Assembly (NCBI GenBank): GCA_029202985.1
Contig: CP119316.1
Coordinates: forward strand, 1,860,001 to 1,924,000
Direction of reading: 5' to 3'
Length of the DNA: 64,000 nt
Source of the DNA: Candidatus Andeanibacterium colombiense
GTDB lineage: Bacteria > Pseudomonadota > Alphaproteobacteria > Sphingomonadales > Sphingomonadaceae
Below the pieces are notes generated by a model that saw only the letters and a program-made list of their open reading frames with translations, ran no database searches and was not told the DNA's origin. Below, piece after piece: positions 25,400 to 33,737 of this stretch. The translations under genes were made by a program, and so were the position numbers. Each line of letters opens with the position of its first letter. Positions within the stretch are counted from its first letter, which is position 1.

Positions 25400-27136
25400 C
25401 TAGGTCTCCCGACGCCGGTTGCCCTTGCGCCGGTCGCCGCCCCGGCGCTCCCCTTTCGGTATCGCGAACAGGGTCAGCTTCTCGCCGAACATGCGGTTGC
25501 GGCCGGCCAGCTTGGCCTCGTAGAGCAACTTGTCCGCCCGCGCGTAAACCTCCCGAAACTCGCTCGCGGCCATCGTCTCGGGCGGGCCCTCGATCAGCCC
25601 CATGCTGGCGGTGACGATCCGGTCGAGCCCCGGGACCCGGGCGGCGATGTGGCGAGCAAGCGACTGGCGGCGCTGCTCAGCGCGGTTCTTGCCGTCGCTT
25701 CCGCGCAGCAGCAGCAGGAATTCCTCGCCGCCAAGCCGCATCGCCAGCGTGTCGGGATCGGGCGCAAGGCCGACGGCAACCGCGCGCAGCACCTCGTCGC
25801 CCACCGCATGGCCGTGGCGGTCGTTGATCGCCTTGAAATCGTCGAGATCGATCAGCGCGAAGGTGTTGAAGCCGGCGTTGCACAACTCGCCGAAGCGCGG
25901 CTCGATCGCGCGCCGGTTGAGCAACCCGGTCAGCGGGTCGTGTTCGGCCAGATCGCCGAGGATCCGCGCCTGGCCGCGGGCGACGTCGCGCTGGTCGCGC
26001 AGCGAGAGCATCCGGTCGGCGACACCCAGCGCCGAGATCACCACTTCGACCACCAGTCCGAGATAGAGCAATTCGTCCACCATCGGCGGGGCACCATAGA
26101 GGCCCAGCCCGCGCACGATCCGCTCGGCTCCCATCAGCAGCAGCGGCGTCCAGGCCGCGATCAGGAATTTCACCGAGCGGCTGCGCCGGCGATAGGCCTG
26201 CGCCAGCGCCGCGGCGTGCACCGCGAGCGCGGGCACGAAGCCGAGGAAGTAGAACTGGTGCGAAGTGTAATCGAGGAACGGCGGATGGACCGTGATCGTG
26301 CCCGGGACCGCCAGCGCGACCAGGCTGGCGACCATCACCGCGTTGCGCATGCGCCGCGAAAGCGCGCCAGGTTCGAGGAAGTCGACCACGAAGAAGCCGG
26401 CCGCCGCCACGGCCACCGCCGGGGCGAGGCCATTGAGCGCGGCGATCGTCTCGATCCTGAGATCGAGGAACACCGAGATCATCCCGCTGAAGCTCAGCAC
26501 GTAGACCAGCATCGCGAGCACCAGCGCGCCGTGCCACAGCACGAAGCGCTGGCGCAGCACCGAAAAGGTCGCGAGATCGAAGATCACCGGTGCGAACAGC
26601 AGGCCGATCAGCATCCCCATCCCGGCCAGCAGCGCGACCGGCCATGCGCCGCCATCGGGATCGTCGGACAGGCGCGCGTCGGACAATACCGCGGCGTTCC
26701 AGGCCCGCTCGAAGCGCACCGCGATCTGCGCGGTATCCTCCGGGATCGGCGGCAGGCCGAGCGAGAAGACCGAGCGTCCCGCGCGCGGGACGGCATCGTC
26801 GGGGTGGTATTCGAAGCTCCGGATGGCGCCGTTACCGGCGATCAGCAGCACCGTCACCCGGTCGAACTTGGTGATCCGGGTGACGAAGTTGACCGGGGTC
26901 ATCCGCCCGCGCCAGTCTTTCGCCTCGAAGCGCAGCCAGCCGACCGGGCGACTGTCTTTCCAGTGGGTCGGGCCGCAATCCCATGCCACCGGGCGGGCGG
27001 AGAGTTCGGCATAGGCGGTCGCATCGCCGCTGAACGCGTGGCATGCGGGCGCGATCGCGGTCGCCGCGGCAGGCGCGGCGGCGCACAATCCCACGAGCAG
27101 GGCGAACCATGCAAAAAGGCGATTGAAGCGACCCAT
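25400..27136 (-). CDS. membrane diguanylate cyclase with 7TM sensor (7TMR-DISM) and GGDEF domain
   Basis: Makes cyclic di-GMP. 578 residues: a signal peptide (LFAWFALLVGLCAAAPAAA), a periplasmic sensing region (residues about 30-175), seven hydrophobic helices (about 180-380), then a C-terminal GGDEF domain. The active site is GGEEF at about residues 469-473, with upstream DPLTGLLNRRAIE and DLDDFKAINDRHGHAVGD. The inhibitory I-site (RxxD, five residues before GGEEF) is absent: at those positions are Asp and Thr. Product feedback inhibition is therefore unlikely. A strongly basic tail (RRGGDRRKGNRRRET) ends the protein. Confidence 0.93.
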   Translation of the reverse strand: MGRFNRLFAWFALLVGLCAAAPAAATAIAPACHAFSGDATAYAELSARPVAWDCGPTHWKDSRPVGWLRFEAKDWRGRMTPVNFVTRITKFDRVTVLLIAGNGAIRSFEYHPDDAVPRAGRSVFSLGLPPIPEDTAQIAVRFERAWNAAVLSDARLSDDPDGGAWPVALLAGMGMLIGLLFAPVIFDLATFSVLRQRFVLWHGALVLAMLVYVLSFSGMISVFLDLRIETIAALNGLAPAVAVAAAGFFVVDFLEPGALSRRMRNAVMVASLVALAVPGTITVHPPFLDYTSHQFYFLGFVPALAVHAAALAQAYRRRSRSVKFLIAAWTPLLLMGAERIVRGLGLYGAPPMVDELLYLGLVVEVVISALGVADRMLSLRDQRDVARGQARILGDLAEHDPLTGLLNRRAIEPRFGELCNAGFNTFALIDLDDFKAINDRHGHAVGDEVLRAVAVGLAPDPDTLAMRLGGEEFLLLLRGSDGKNRAEQRRQSLARHIAARVPGLDRIVTASMGLIEGPPETMAASEFREVYARADKLLYEAKLAGRNRMFGEKLTLFAIPKGERRGGDRRKGNRRRET

Positions 27137-27228
27137 ACCTTCCCGAATAGAGCCAGCCGAATGGTCGCGCCCGTAGCCGCTGGCGCGCGCCGCGCCAATC
27201 GCCCAATGGCCAGGATGCGACGAAGCGT

Positions 27229-28461
27229 TTATTTGGCGAACAGCTTCAGATCGATCGAATCGCCCACCGCCTTGAGCCCGGCATCGTTGCCGTGGAGGTG
27301 ATCGCCCATGTGATAGCCCTCGCGCATCTGGCGCGGGTCCTTCGGGTCGGCGAAGGCGGTGTCGAGCCGCACGATTCCGTCGAACGCCCCGCCGTGGAGG
27401 ATCCAGTCGTTGATCTTCTGGCGCGCGGCCTCGCCTTCCTCGTTCCAGTAGCTCGCGCCCTTGTAGGGGCCGATCGGGCTGCCGATCACCTTGATGCCCT
27501 TCTCATGCGCGCGCTCGATCAGCTGGAGATAACCGGCGATCATCTGCTCCACCGTGATCTGCGGCTGGTCGAGCCCCGGCAGCTGCGGCCCGCCGCGCGC
27601 GCCGAAGCGGTTGCCGATGTCGTTCACCCCTTCGAACACGATCATGTATTTGACGTTGGGCAGGCTCAGGACATCCTCGTCGAACCGGGCCAGGGCGGCT
27701 TCGCCCATGCCGGGGCTGAGGATGCGGTTGCCGCTGATCGCGGTATTGGCGACCGCCCATTCCATCTTCGCCGCATGCAGGCGGTCGGCCAGAATATCGG
27801 GCCAGCGGCGGTTCTTGCCGGGGGTCGACCCGACGCCGTCGGTGATCGAATCGCCGAAGGCCACGATCGTCCCGAGCGCGTCGGGCGAATCGACGTCGAT
27901 CCCCGAAAGGAACGCGCGAAACTGCTTGTGCTCGACCGGCTCGAACGGCTTGCCGACGAAATTGCCCTTGGGCGAAACCGCAAGGTCGTCCTGCCCGGTC
28001 AGATGGCAGGTGCAGGGCCCGGTCGGCTTCGGCAGGTAGATCTCCACCTTCACCCGCGCGAGATCGGGCAGCTTCACCGCCACCGTATCGCTGACGAAGG
28101 GCGCGCCGCGCGGGATCACCGCGCTGGCCAGCCGGCCGAAGGTCAGCGCGCGGGATGTGCCGGCGATCTCCTTGCCCGCATCGTCGATCTGGAATATCCG
28201 CGCCGCGCCGATCTCCAGCGGCGCCGGGCCGTAGCGGTTGGAGAAGCGCACCCGCAGCCGCGTTCCGCCTTCGGTGATCCGCAAGGTCTGGCTGATGGTG
28301 ACATCGTCGTAATTCGCCGCGGCGAACGGCCCTTCGGCGCCGAGTGGCGCGTGCGGCGAAGCCGTCCAGCTCGCGACCCATTTGGCCTGCGCCGGCGCCG
28401 CAAATGCCATCGCGGCGGCGGCGGCCAGCAGCCCTGCCGAGAATTTCATACCTTTACGCAT
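27229..28461 (-). CDS. exported SGNH/GDSL hydrolase
   Basis: Secreted esterase/lipase-like enzyme of 410 residues. The start ATG 28461 has GGGGAG seven bases upstream; ATG 28449 is an alternative. Signal peptide: MKFSAGLLAAAAAMAFAAPA. An N-terminal beta domain (residues about 30-180) precedes the catalytic SGNH domain, with block I VAFGDSITDGVGS (Ser), block III FEGVNDIGNRFG (Asn) and block V GDHLHGNDAG (Asp and His). The substrate is unknown, possibly acetylated or polysaccharide-linked esters as in related two-domain forms. The NTF2-like gene lies 17 bp upstream on the same strand. Confidence 0.9.
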   Translation of the reverse strand: MRKGMKFSAGLLAAAAAMAFAAPAQAKWVASWTASPHAPLGAEGPFAAANYDDVTISQTLRITEGGTRLRVRFSNRYGPAPLEIGAARIFQIDDAGKEIAGTSRALTFGRLASAVIPRGAPFVSDTVAVKLPDLARVKVEIYLPKPTGPCTCHLTGQDDLAVSPKGNFVGKPFEPVEHKQFRAFLSGIDVDSPDALGTIVAFGDSITDGVGSTPGKNRRWPDILADRLHAAKMEWAVANTAISGNRILSPGMGEAALARFDEDVLSLPNVKYMIVFEGVNDIGNRFGARGGPQLPGLDQPQITVEQMIAGYLQLIERAHEKGIKVIGSPIGPYKGASYWNEEGEAARQKINDWILHGGAFDGIVRLDTAFADPKDPRQMREGYHMGDHLHGNDAGLKAVGDSIDLKLFAK

Positions 28462-28478
28462 CGTCTCGCTCCCCATTT

Positions 28479-29093
28479 TTAACCGCGATAGACCCAATAG
28501 TCCGGGCCCATCTTCGCCTCCATCGCGGCGAGGCATTCCTTGTGGATTTCACGCACCCGTTCGGCGGTCATATATTCGGCCGGGTCGATCTCCTCAATCG
28601 TCAGGGTGGATTTGTCCTCGTAGAGGTGTTCGCCGGTCAGCAGCGCCCTGTCGTTATAGGGCCAGATGAAGGCCTGGCGGCTGGAGACGAGATAGAGCCC
28701 GTCATCCTTCAGGTTGTTCTGGCCGACCTTCTTGAGCTCGGCCCCGGTCGACATCTGGTGAAACCACATCTCGTCCGCGATGCCCCAGTCGGCCACGGCG
28801 ATCTGGTCGCCCGAATTCCACAGCACGATATCGCCGATGCTCGAATAGAAATCGAACACGCCCTTGCGCCCTTCGACCTGGAACGGCGTATCGCCCCAGG
28901 TGATGGGATACTTCGGATCGTCCGCCATCATGTCCGGCGCGGTTATCTCCTCGAACAGCGCCCCGCCTTCGAGATGCACATGGCGCCAGTAGTTCAGCAG
29001 GATCGCGCGATGGAGCGGATCGGTGGTGCGCTCATGGAGTTCGAGCACCGGGTCCATGCAGTGATAGACCTCGGTCTCATATTTGCTCGTCAT
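28479..29093 (-). CDS. NTF2/SnoaL-like hypothetical protein
   Basis: 204 residues from ATG 29093, preceded by GGGGGAGAAG. The N-terminal region (LHRAILLNYWRHVHLEGGAL, DMMADDPKYPITWGD) followed by FDFYSSIGDIVLWNSGDQIA fits an NTF2-like cone fold, which in many proteins acts as a dehydratase, isomerase or binding domain. No catalytic residues can be assigned. It is cytosolic (no signal peptide). It lies just upstream of the SGNH hydrolase and is divergent from the M28 peptidase. Confidence 0.75.
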   Translation of the reverse strand: MTSKYETEVYHCMDPVLELHERTTDPLHRAILLNYWRHVHLEGGALFEEITAPDMMADDPKYPITWGDTPFQVEGRKGVFDFYSSIGDIVLWNSGDQIAVADWGIADEMWFHQMSTGAELKKVGQNNLKDDGLYLVSSRQAFIWPYNDRALLTGEHLYEDKSTLTIEEIDPAEYMTAERVREIHKECLAAMEAKMGPDYWVYRG

Positions 29094-29254
29094 GCAGCTT
29101 CTCCCCCCCTGCGTTCCGGTTTGCCTATCGGATAACCCGGCCCGGCGGGCGAAGCTAGATGGCTTGCCGCGAACCGCCGGCCACACGGCCCTCTTGGCGA
29201 GCAATGCGATTCCTGCCACCACCGGCCTGCCCGACCGCACGACAGGGGAACCGC

Positions 29255-30874
29255 ATGAACCGAAAATACCTCGCCGCCGCCGCGACCGTGCTGGCGCTCG
29301 CCGCGCTGCCGTCGCAGCCTGCGTCGGCCGACGCGACCGATGCCCAGCTTACCCAGATCGCGGATCAGGGGCTCAGCCACAGCGAGGCGATGCTCAATGC
29401 GTCGGAACTGATCGACGGGATCGGCCCGCGCCTGACCAACTCGGAGAATTACGACCGCGCCGCGCAATGGGCAGTTGCCAAATTCGGCCATTACGGCCTC
29501 AGCAACGTCCATCTCGAAGCCTATGATTTCGGGCTCGGCTGGAACCTCGATGCGTGGGACGCGCGCATGGTGCAGCCGCGCGCGGTCGTGATGCGCTCGA
29601 TCCCCGTCGCCTGGTCGCAGCCCACCGGCGGCACTCTGACTGCGCCGGTCATCCTCGCGCCGATGAGCAAGAAGGAGCATTTGGAGAAATGGCGCGGCAA
29701 GCTTGCCGGCAAGATCGTGATGGTCAGCCTGCCTGGCGAAGCGAGCCAGTCGGACAAGCCGCCGTTCCGCCGTTACGAGGACAAGGACCTCGCCGCGATG
29801 GACGCCTACGATCTCCCGGGCGACGAGACCATGCCTTACAAGGAAGGGAACAAGGGCGATCTGTTCCCGCTCGAACTGTCGCGCTTCCTCAAGCAGGAAG
29901 GAGCGGTCGCGATGGTCCGCAAAGCCTATCGCGACAATGGCCTGGTGTTCGGCGAAGGCTATCTCTACCAGCCCGGCAACGCACTGGCGCTGCCGTTCGT
30001 GGAGCTGAGCGCGGAGGATTACCGCCGGCTCGCGCGGCTCGAAATCGCGGGCAAGCCGCCAGTGATCGCACTGTCGGTCGCCGCGCGCTTCAACGAGCAG
30101 GATCTCACCGCCGACAATGTGATCGCGGATATTCCGGGCAGTGACCCGAAGGCCGGCTATGTGATGGCCGGCGCCCATTTCGACAGCTGGATCGCTGGCG
30201 ACGGCGCGACCGACGACGGCATCCCGAGCGTTTTGATGATCGAGGCCGCGCGGATCATCCAAAGCCTGAAGGTAAAGCCGAAACGCACGATCCGCTTCGC
30301 GCTGTGGAGCGGCGAGGAAGAGGCGTTCACCGGATCGACCGCCTATATCGAGCAGCACCTCGCGCATCGCCCGGTCGCCCCGAACCTGAGCCCGCTCGAC
30401 TATTTCGCCGAATGGACTGGCGCCTTCCCGATCGAGAAAAAGCCCGGCTACGACGAGCTCAAGGCCTATTTCAACCTCGACAACGGCGCGGGCAAGATTC
30501 GCGGGATTTACGCCGAGAACAATGTCGGCGCGGGCGAGCTGCTTGGCAAATGGCTCAAGCCGTTTGCCTCGCTGGGCGCGGGCACGGTTGTGATGAGCCG
30601 CACCGGCGGCACCGATCACGAATATATGCAGTCGATCGGCCTGCCGGGCTTCGAATTCATCCAGGACCCGCTCGATTACAGCAGCCGGGTCCACCATTCG
30701 AACCTCGACACGCTCGACCACGCCCCGCCCGACGACGTGCGCCAGGCGGCCACGGTGCTGGCGGCGATGCTGTGGCAGGCGGCGAATAGCGACGAAGTCC
30801 TCCCCCGCCCGCCGCTGCCGACCGCGCCGAGCAAGTCGGATCCGTTCAAGGTCAAGGATCCGGACAAGGAATAG
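29255..30874 (+). CDS. exported M28 family zinc aminopeptidase
   Basis: 539 residues from ATG 29255 (GGGGAA upstream), signal peptide to about residue 25 (AAAATVLALAALPSQPASA). A PA-domain-like insert lies at about residues 120-300. Metal ligands of the M28 fold are visible in GAHFDSWIAGDGATDDGIPS (His and Asp), LWSGEEEAFTGSTAYI (Glu pair) and the late HHSNLDTLDH. Such enzymes cleave N-terminal residues from peptides in the periplasm. It is one of several exported peptidases in the window. The xth gene follows after 26 bp. Confidence 0.93.
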   Translation: MNRKYLAAAATVLALAALPSQPASADATDAQLTQIADQGLSHSEAMLNASELIDGIGPRLTNSENYDRAAQWAVAKFGHYGLSNVHLEAYDFGLGWNLDAWDARMVQPRAVVMRSIPVAWSQPTGGTLTAPVILAPMSKKEHLEKWRGKLAGKIVMVSLPGEASQSDKPPFRRYEDKDLAAMDAYDLPGDETMPYKEGNKGDLFPLELSRFLKQEGAVAMVRKAYRDNGLVFGEGYLYQPGNALALPFVELSAEDYRRLARLEIAGKPPVIALSVAARFNEQDLTADNVIADIPGSDPKAGYVMAGAHFDSWIAGDGATDDGIPSVLMIEAARIIQSLKVKPKRTIRFALWSGEEEAFTGSTAYIEQHLAHRPVAPNLSPLDYFAEWTGAFPIEKKPGYDELKAYFNLDNGAGKIRGIYAENNVGAGELLGKWLKPFASLGAGTVVMSRTGGTDHEYMQSIGLPGFEFIQDPLDYSSRVHHSNLDTLDHAPPDDVRQAATVLAAMLWQAANSDEVLPRPPLPTAPSKSDPFKVKDPDKE

Positions 30875-30900
30875 GCACCGCCGCGCCAGCACGTATCGCC

Positions 30901-31671
30901 ATGAAGATCGCGACCTATAATGTGAACGGCGTCAACGGCCGCCTGCCGGTGCTGCTACGCTGGCTGGAGCTGGCCGAGCCCGACATCGTCTGCCTGCAGG
31001 AACTCAAGGCGCCGCAGGAAAAATTCCCGGAAGCGGCAATCCGCGACGTCGGCTATGACGCGGTGTGGCACGGCCAGAGCCGCTGGAACGGGGTCGCGCT
31101 GCTGAGCCGCGTGGGCGAAATCCACGAAACCCGGCGCGGGCTGCCGGGCGATCCGGACGATACCCAGAGCCGCTATATCGAAGCGGCGATCAACGGCGTG
31201 CTCGTGGCCGGGCTCTATCTGCCGAACGGCAATCCCCGGCCCGGCCCGAAGTTCGAGTTCAAATTGCGCTGGTTCGAGCGGCTGCGGGCGCATCTGCACA
31301 GCCTGATCGATCTCGACGCGCCGGTGATCGTGGCCGGCGACTATAATGTGATACCGACCGACCTCGACGTTTACGCGCCCGAACGCTGGCGCGACGACGC
31401 GCTGTTCGCGCCCGAGGTCAGGGCCGCCTTTCAGCACCTGCTGGACGACGGCTGGACCGACGCTCTGCGCCGGCTCCATTCGGACGAGGCGATCTACACC
31501 TTCTGGAAATACTGGCGCAATTCGTTCGAACGCGACGCCGGACTGCGGATCGACCACCTCCTGCTCAACCGCCCCGCCACCGATCGCCTGATCGCCGCCG
31601 AAGTCGATAAGCGACCGAGGGGGTGGGAGAAGACCAGCGACCATGCGCCGGTGTGGGTTGAGCTTGGGTAG
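30901..31671 (+). CDS. xth: exodeoxyribonuclease III / AP endonuclease
   Basis: 256 residues, standard length for ExoIII. It cuts at abasic sites and removes 3' blocking groups in base excision repair. Family motifs: ATYNVNGVNGRLPVLLRWL (Asn), IVCLQELKAP (metal Glu), VIVAGDYNVIPTDLDVY (Asp-Asn), GLRIDHLLLNRP (Asp) and SDHAPVWVEL (catalytic His). It starts with ATG 30901, 26 bp after the M28 gene. Confidence 0.95.
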   Translation: MKIATYNVNGVNGRLPVLLRWLELAEPDIVCLQELKAPQEKFPEAAIRDVGYDAVWHGQSRWNGVALLSRVGEIHETRRGLPGDPDDTQSRYIEAAINGVLVAGLYLPNGNPRPGPKFEFKLRWFERLRAHLHSLIDLDAPVIVAGDYNVIPTDLDVYAPERWRDDALFAPEVRAAFQHLLDDGWTDALRRLHSDEAIYTFWKYWRNSFERDAGLRIDHLLLNRPATDRLIAAEVDKRPRGWEKTSDHAPVWVELG

Positions 31672-31706
31672 GGGCGCAGTGCCCGCTCACGACCCATTGC
31701 GGACAT

Positions 31707-32183
31707 TTAGCCCGATTCGATGGGCCAGGCAGTGGTAAACTTGCGGCGGCGCTTTATCAGGCGGGTTTCGTAGCGCCGCACTGCGGGGTCGCCCGCAAGA
31801 GCCACGTCGGCAAATTCATTGAACGCGTCGAGATCCCTAACAGCAACTATCAACACCAGGTCCATTGAACCGGCGACGTCCATGATCACCTGGACCTCGT
31901 CCATCGCCGAGAGCTTCTGGAACAGAGGCTCAAGCTGCGCGATCCCGTGGTAAGCGAGCTGCACTTCGACCATCGCCGTGAGGAAGGGACCGATCCTGTC
32001 GGTCACCACGGCCCGGTCGGCGATGATGACCCGTTGGTCGCGCAGCCGCCGGACCCGGCGGGCGATAGCCGACGGGGACAGGGCGACGAATTTCGACAGC
32101 TCGTCGGCAGTGAGGAGCGCCTCCTCTTGCAGCAGGCTCAGGAGCGCGCGGTCGTACCGGTCTAGCTTGCCAATATTCTGCAT
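31707..32183 (-). CDS. Lrp/AsnC family transcriptional regulator
   Basis: 158 residues. An N-terminal helix-turn-helix (YDRALLSLLQEEALLTADEL, LSPSAIARRVRRLRDQRVI) is followed by the RAM effector-binding domain (MVEVQLAYHGIAQLEPLFQK, DVAGSMDLVLIVAVRDLDAF). It is divergent from the exported S41 peptidase gene, with 113 bp between the starts, so it may control that gene as well as itself. The ligand is unknown; amino acids are usual in this family. Confidence 0.93.
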   Translation of the reverse strand: MQNIGKLDRYDRALLSLLQEEALLTADELSKFVALSPSAIARRVRRLRDQRVIIADRAVVTDRIGPFLTAMVEVQLAYHGIAQLEPLFQKLSAMDEVQVIMDVAGSMDLVLIVAVRDLDAFNEFADVALAGDPAVRRYETRLIKRRRKFTTAWPIESG

Positions 32184-32296
32184 CAGACAGCCTATGAATG
32201 CGCGTTATGGGCGCAAACTAGAACGTCTTCGAGACTCTTTTGCAATTAAATCCAGTACTTTTCAGGGCGCAAAAGCTGAGGAGGGGGCGAGGTTTG

Positions 32297-33646
32297 ATGT
32301 TCAGGCAAATTAACTGGGTTGTTTTAGCGACCGTCTTCGCGTCGCCAATCGCTGCACAGACAACATCGGCGGCGTCGGCGCCCGCGGGCACTTTCTCGCC
32401 GGCGCCCGTTGCGGCACTCGATGCCGCTCAGCGGAAAGAGGTCGTCACAGCTATCGGCACCGCGTTGCGGCAGAGATACATCTTCCCGGATATCGGCGAG
32501 CAGGCCGCATCCCGGCTCGAGGACAAGGCCGCAACCGGCGCATACGATAGCCTGTCCGATCCAGCGGCATTCGCGGCGCGGTTGCAGGCCGATGTGGCTG
32601 AGGTCGCGCACGACAAGCACTTGCGAGTCCTGTCGATGAATGGTCCTCCAATGCCTCCTCCCGGTGGCGGGGCGATGCCGCGGGCTGAAGCTGGAATCGT
32701 GCGAGCCGACAAGTTCGGCGGCGGGATCGGCTACATCGAAGTTCTCGGCTTCCCTGCGCAGCCGGCATTCAAGCCGGTGATAGATCGCGCGATGACGGCC
32801 CTGGCGGAGAGCAAGGCGCTAATCTTCGATATCCGTCGCAATGGCGGCGGCGATCCCGCTTCAGTTGCCTACCTGACCAGTTTCCTTGTCGAACCTGAAA
32901 AGCCCATCCACCTCACCGACATCGTGCGGCGAGTAGCGAACACGACGAATTTTGTGAGCAACAACACCCTGAGCAGTCCGACACCGGTGAATTTCGCCGG
33001 CCTGCCGGTGTTCGTGCTGACAAGCGCGACGACGTTCTCGGGCGGCGAGGCATTTGCATATGACGTGCAGGCGCTTCGACTTGGCAAGGTCATCGGCGAG
33101 GTGACCGGCGGAGGCGCTAACCCTACCGGCATGGTTCCTCTTCCGTATGGCTTGATGGCGATGGTGCCATTCGGCCGGGCGGAGAATCCAGTCACAAAGA
33201 CCAACTGGGAGGGACGCGGGGTGCAACCCGATGTACCGGCTCCTGCTGCTGAGGCCTTGAACTCTGCGCTGGAGCAGCTTGGGCAGCCTGCAGTCGCGGA
33301 CGTAGCCTCCGCCTCGCGACAGCAGGTCTTCACGCCGCGGGCCATTCCGCTTGCGGGTACAGAGGCAGCCGTGCGCTCGCTGGTGCCCGGGCTGGCGAGC
33401 GGTAATCCGGATTACGCCTCAATGAGTTCTGACTTTGCCGAAATGACCCGGCAACGCCTGCCACAGATGCAGGGTATGTTGGCTTCCCTAGGTCCGATCC
33501 GATCCATCGAGTTCGCGGGTCCCGGCGATGGTGGAGACGCGTATGACATTACCTTCGCCCACGGCAGGTTGGTCGTCGGCGTCATACTTGGACCTGATGG
33601 AAAGATTGTCGGGAGCATGATCCGTCCAGGCGCAGCAGGCGGCTAG
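32297..33646 (+). CDS. exported S41 family peptidase (C-terminal processing-like)
   Basis: 449 residues from ATG 32297 (GGGGGCGAGG upstream); longer frames begin within the promoter region. Signal peptide to about residue 19 (WVVLATVFASPIAAQ). The N-terminal helical cap is IRBP/TSP-like (LRQRYIFPDIGEQAASRLED). The catalytic core has FDIRRNGGGDPASVAYLTSF and the nucleophile region LTSATTFSGGEAFAYDVQAL, then KVIGEVTGGGANPTG. A C-terminal domain of about 120 residues follows. Codon use is slightly more relaxed than in the neighbours. Divergent from the Lrp regulator. Confidence 0.92.
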   Translation: MFRQINWVVLATVFASPIAAQTTSAASAPAGTFSPAPVAALDAAQRKEVVTAIGTALRQRYIFPDIGEQAASRLEDKAATGAYDSLSDPAAFAARLQADVAEVAHDKHLRVLSMNGPPMPPPGGGAMPRAEAGIVRADKFGGGIGYIEVLGFPAQPAFKPVIDRAMTALAESKALIFDIRRNGGGDPASVAYLTSFLVEPEKPIHLTDIVRRVANTTNFVSNNTLSSPTPVNFAGLPVFVLTSATTFSGGEAFAYDVQALRLGKVIGEVTGGGANPTGMVPLPYGLMAMVPFGRAENPVTKTNWEGRGVQPDVPAPAAEALNSALEQLGQPAVADVASASRQQVFTPRAIPLAGTEAAVRSLVPGLASGNPDYASMSSDFAEMTRQRLPQMQGMLASLGPIRSIEFAGPGDGGDAYDITFAHGRLVVGVILGPDGKIVGSMIRPGAAGG

Positions 33647-33737
33647 CATAGACTAGAGGCCAAGCCGGGCTTGTAGGCTTGAACGAGCGACGTCCACTTC
33701 CACCATCGCGGACGCCGCCTCCCACAACCTCAAGGCC

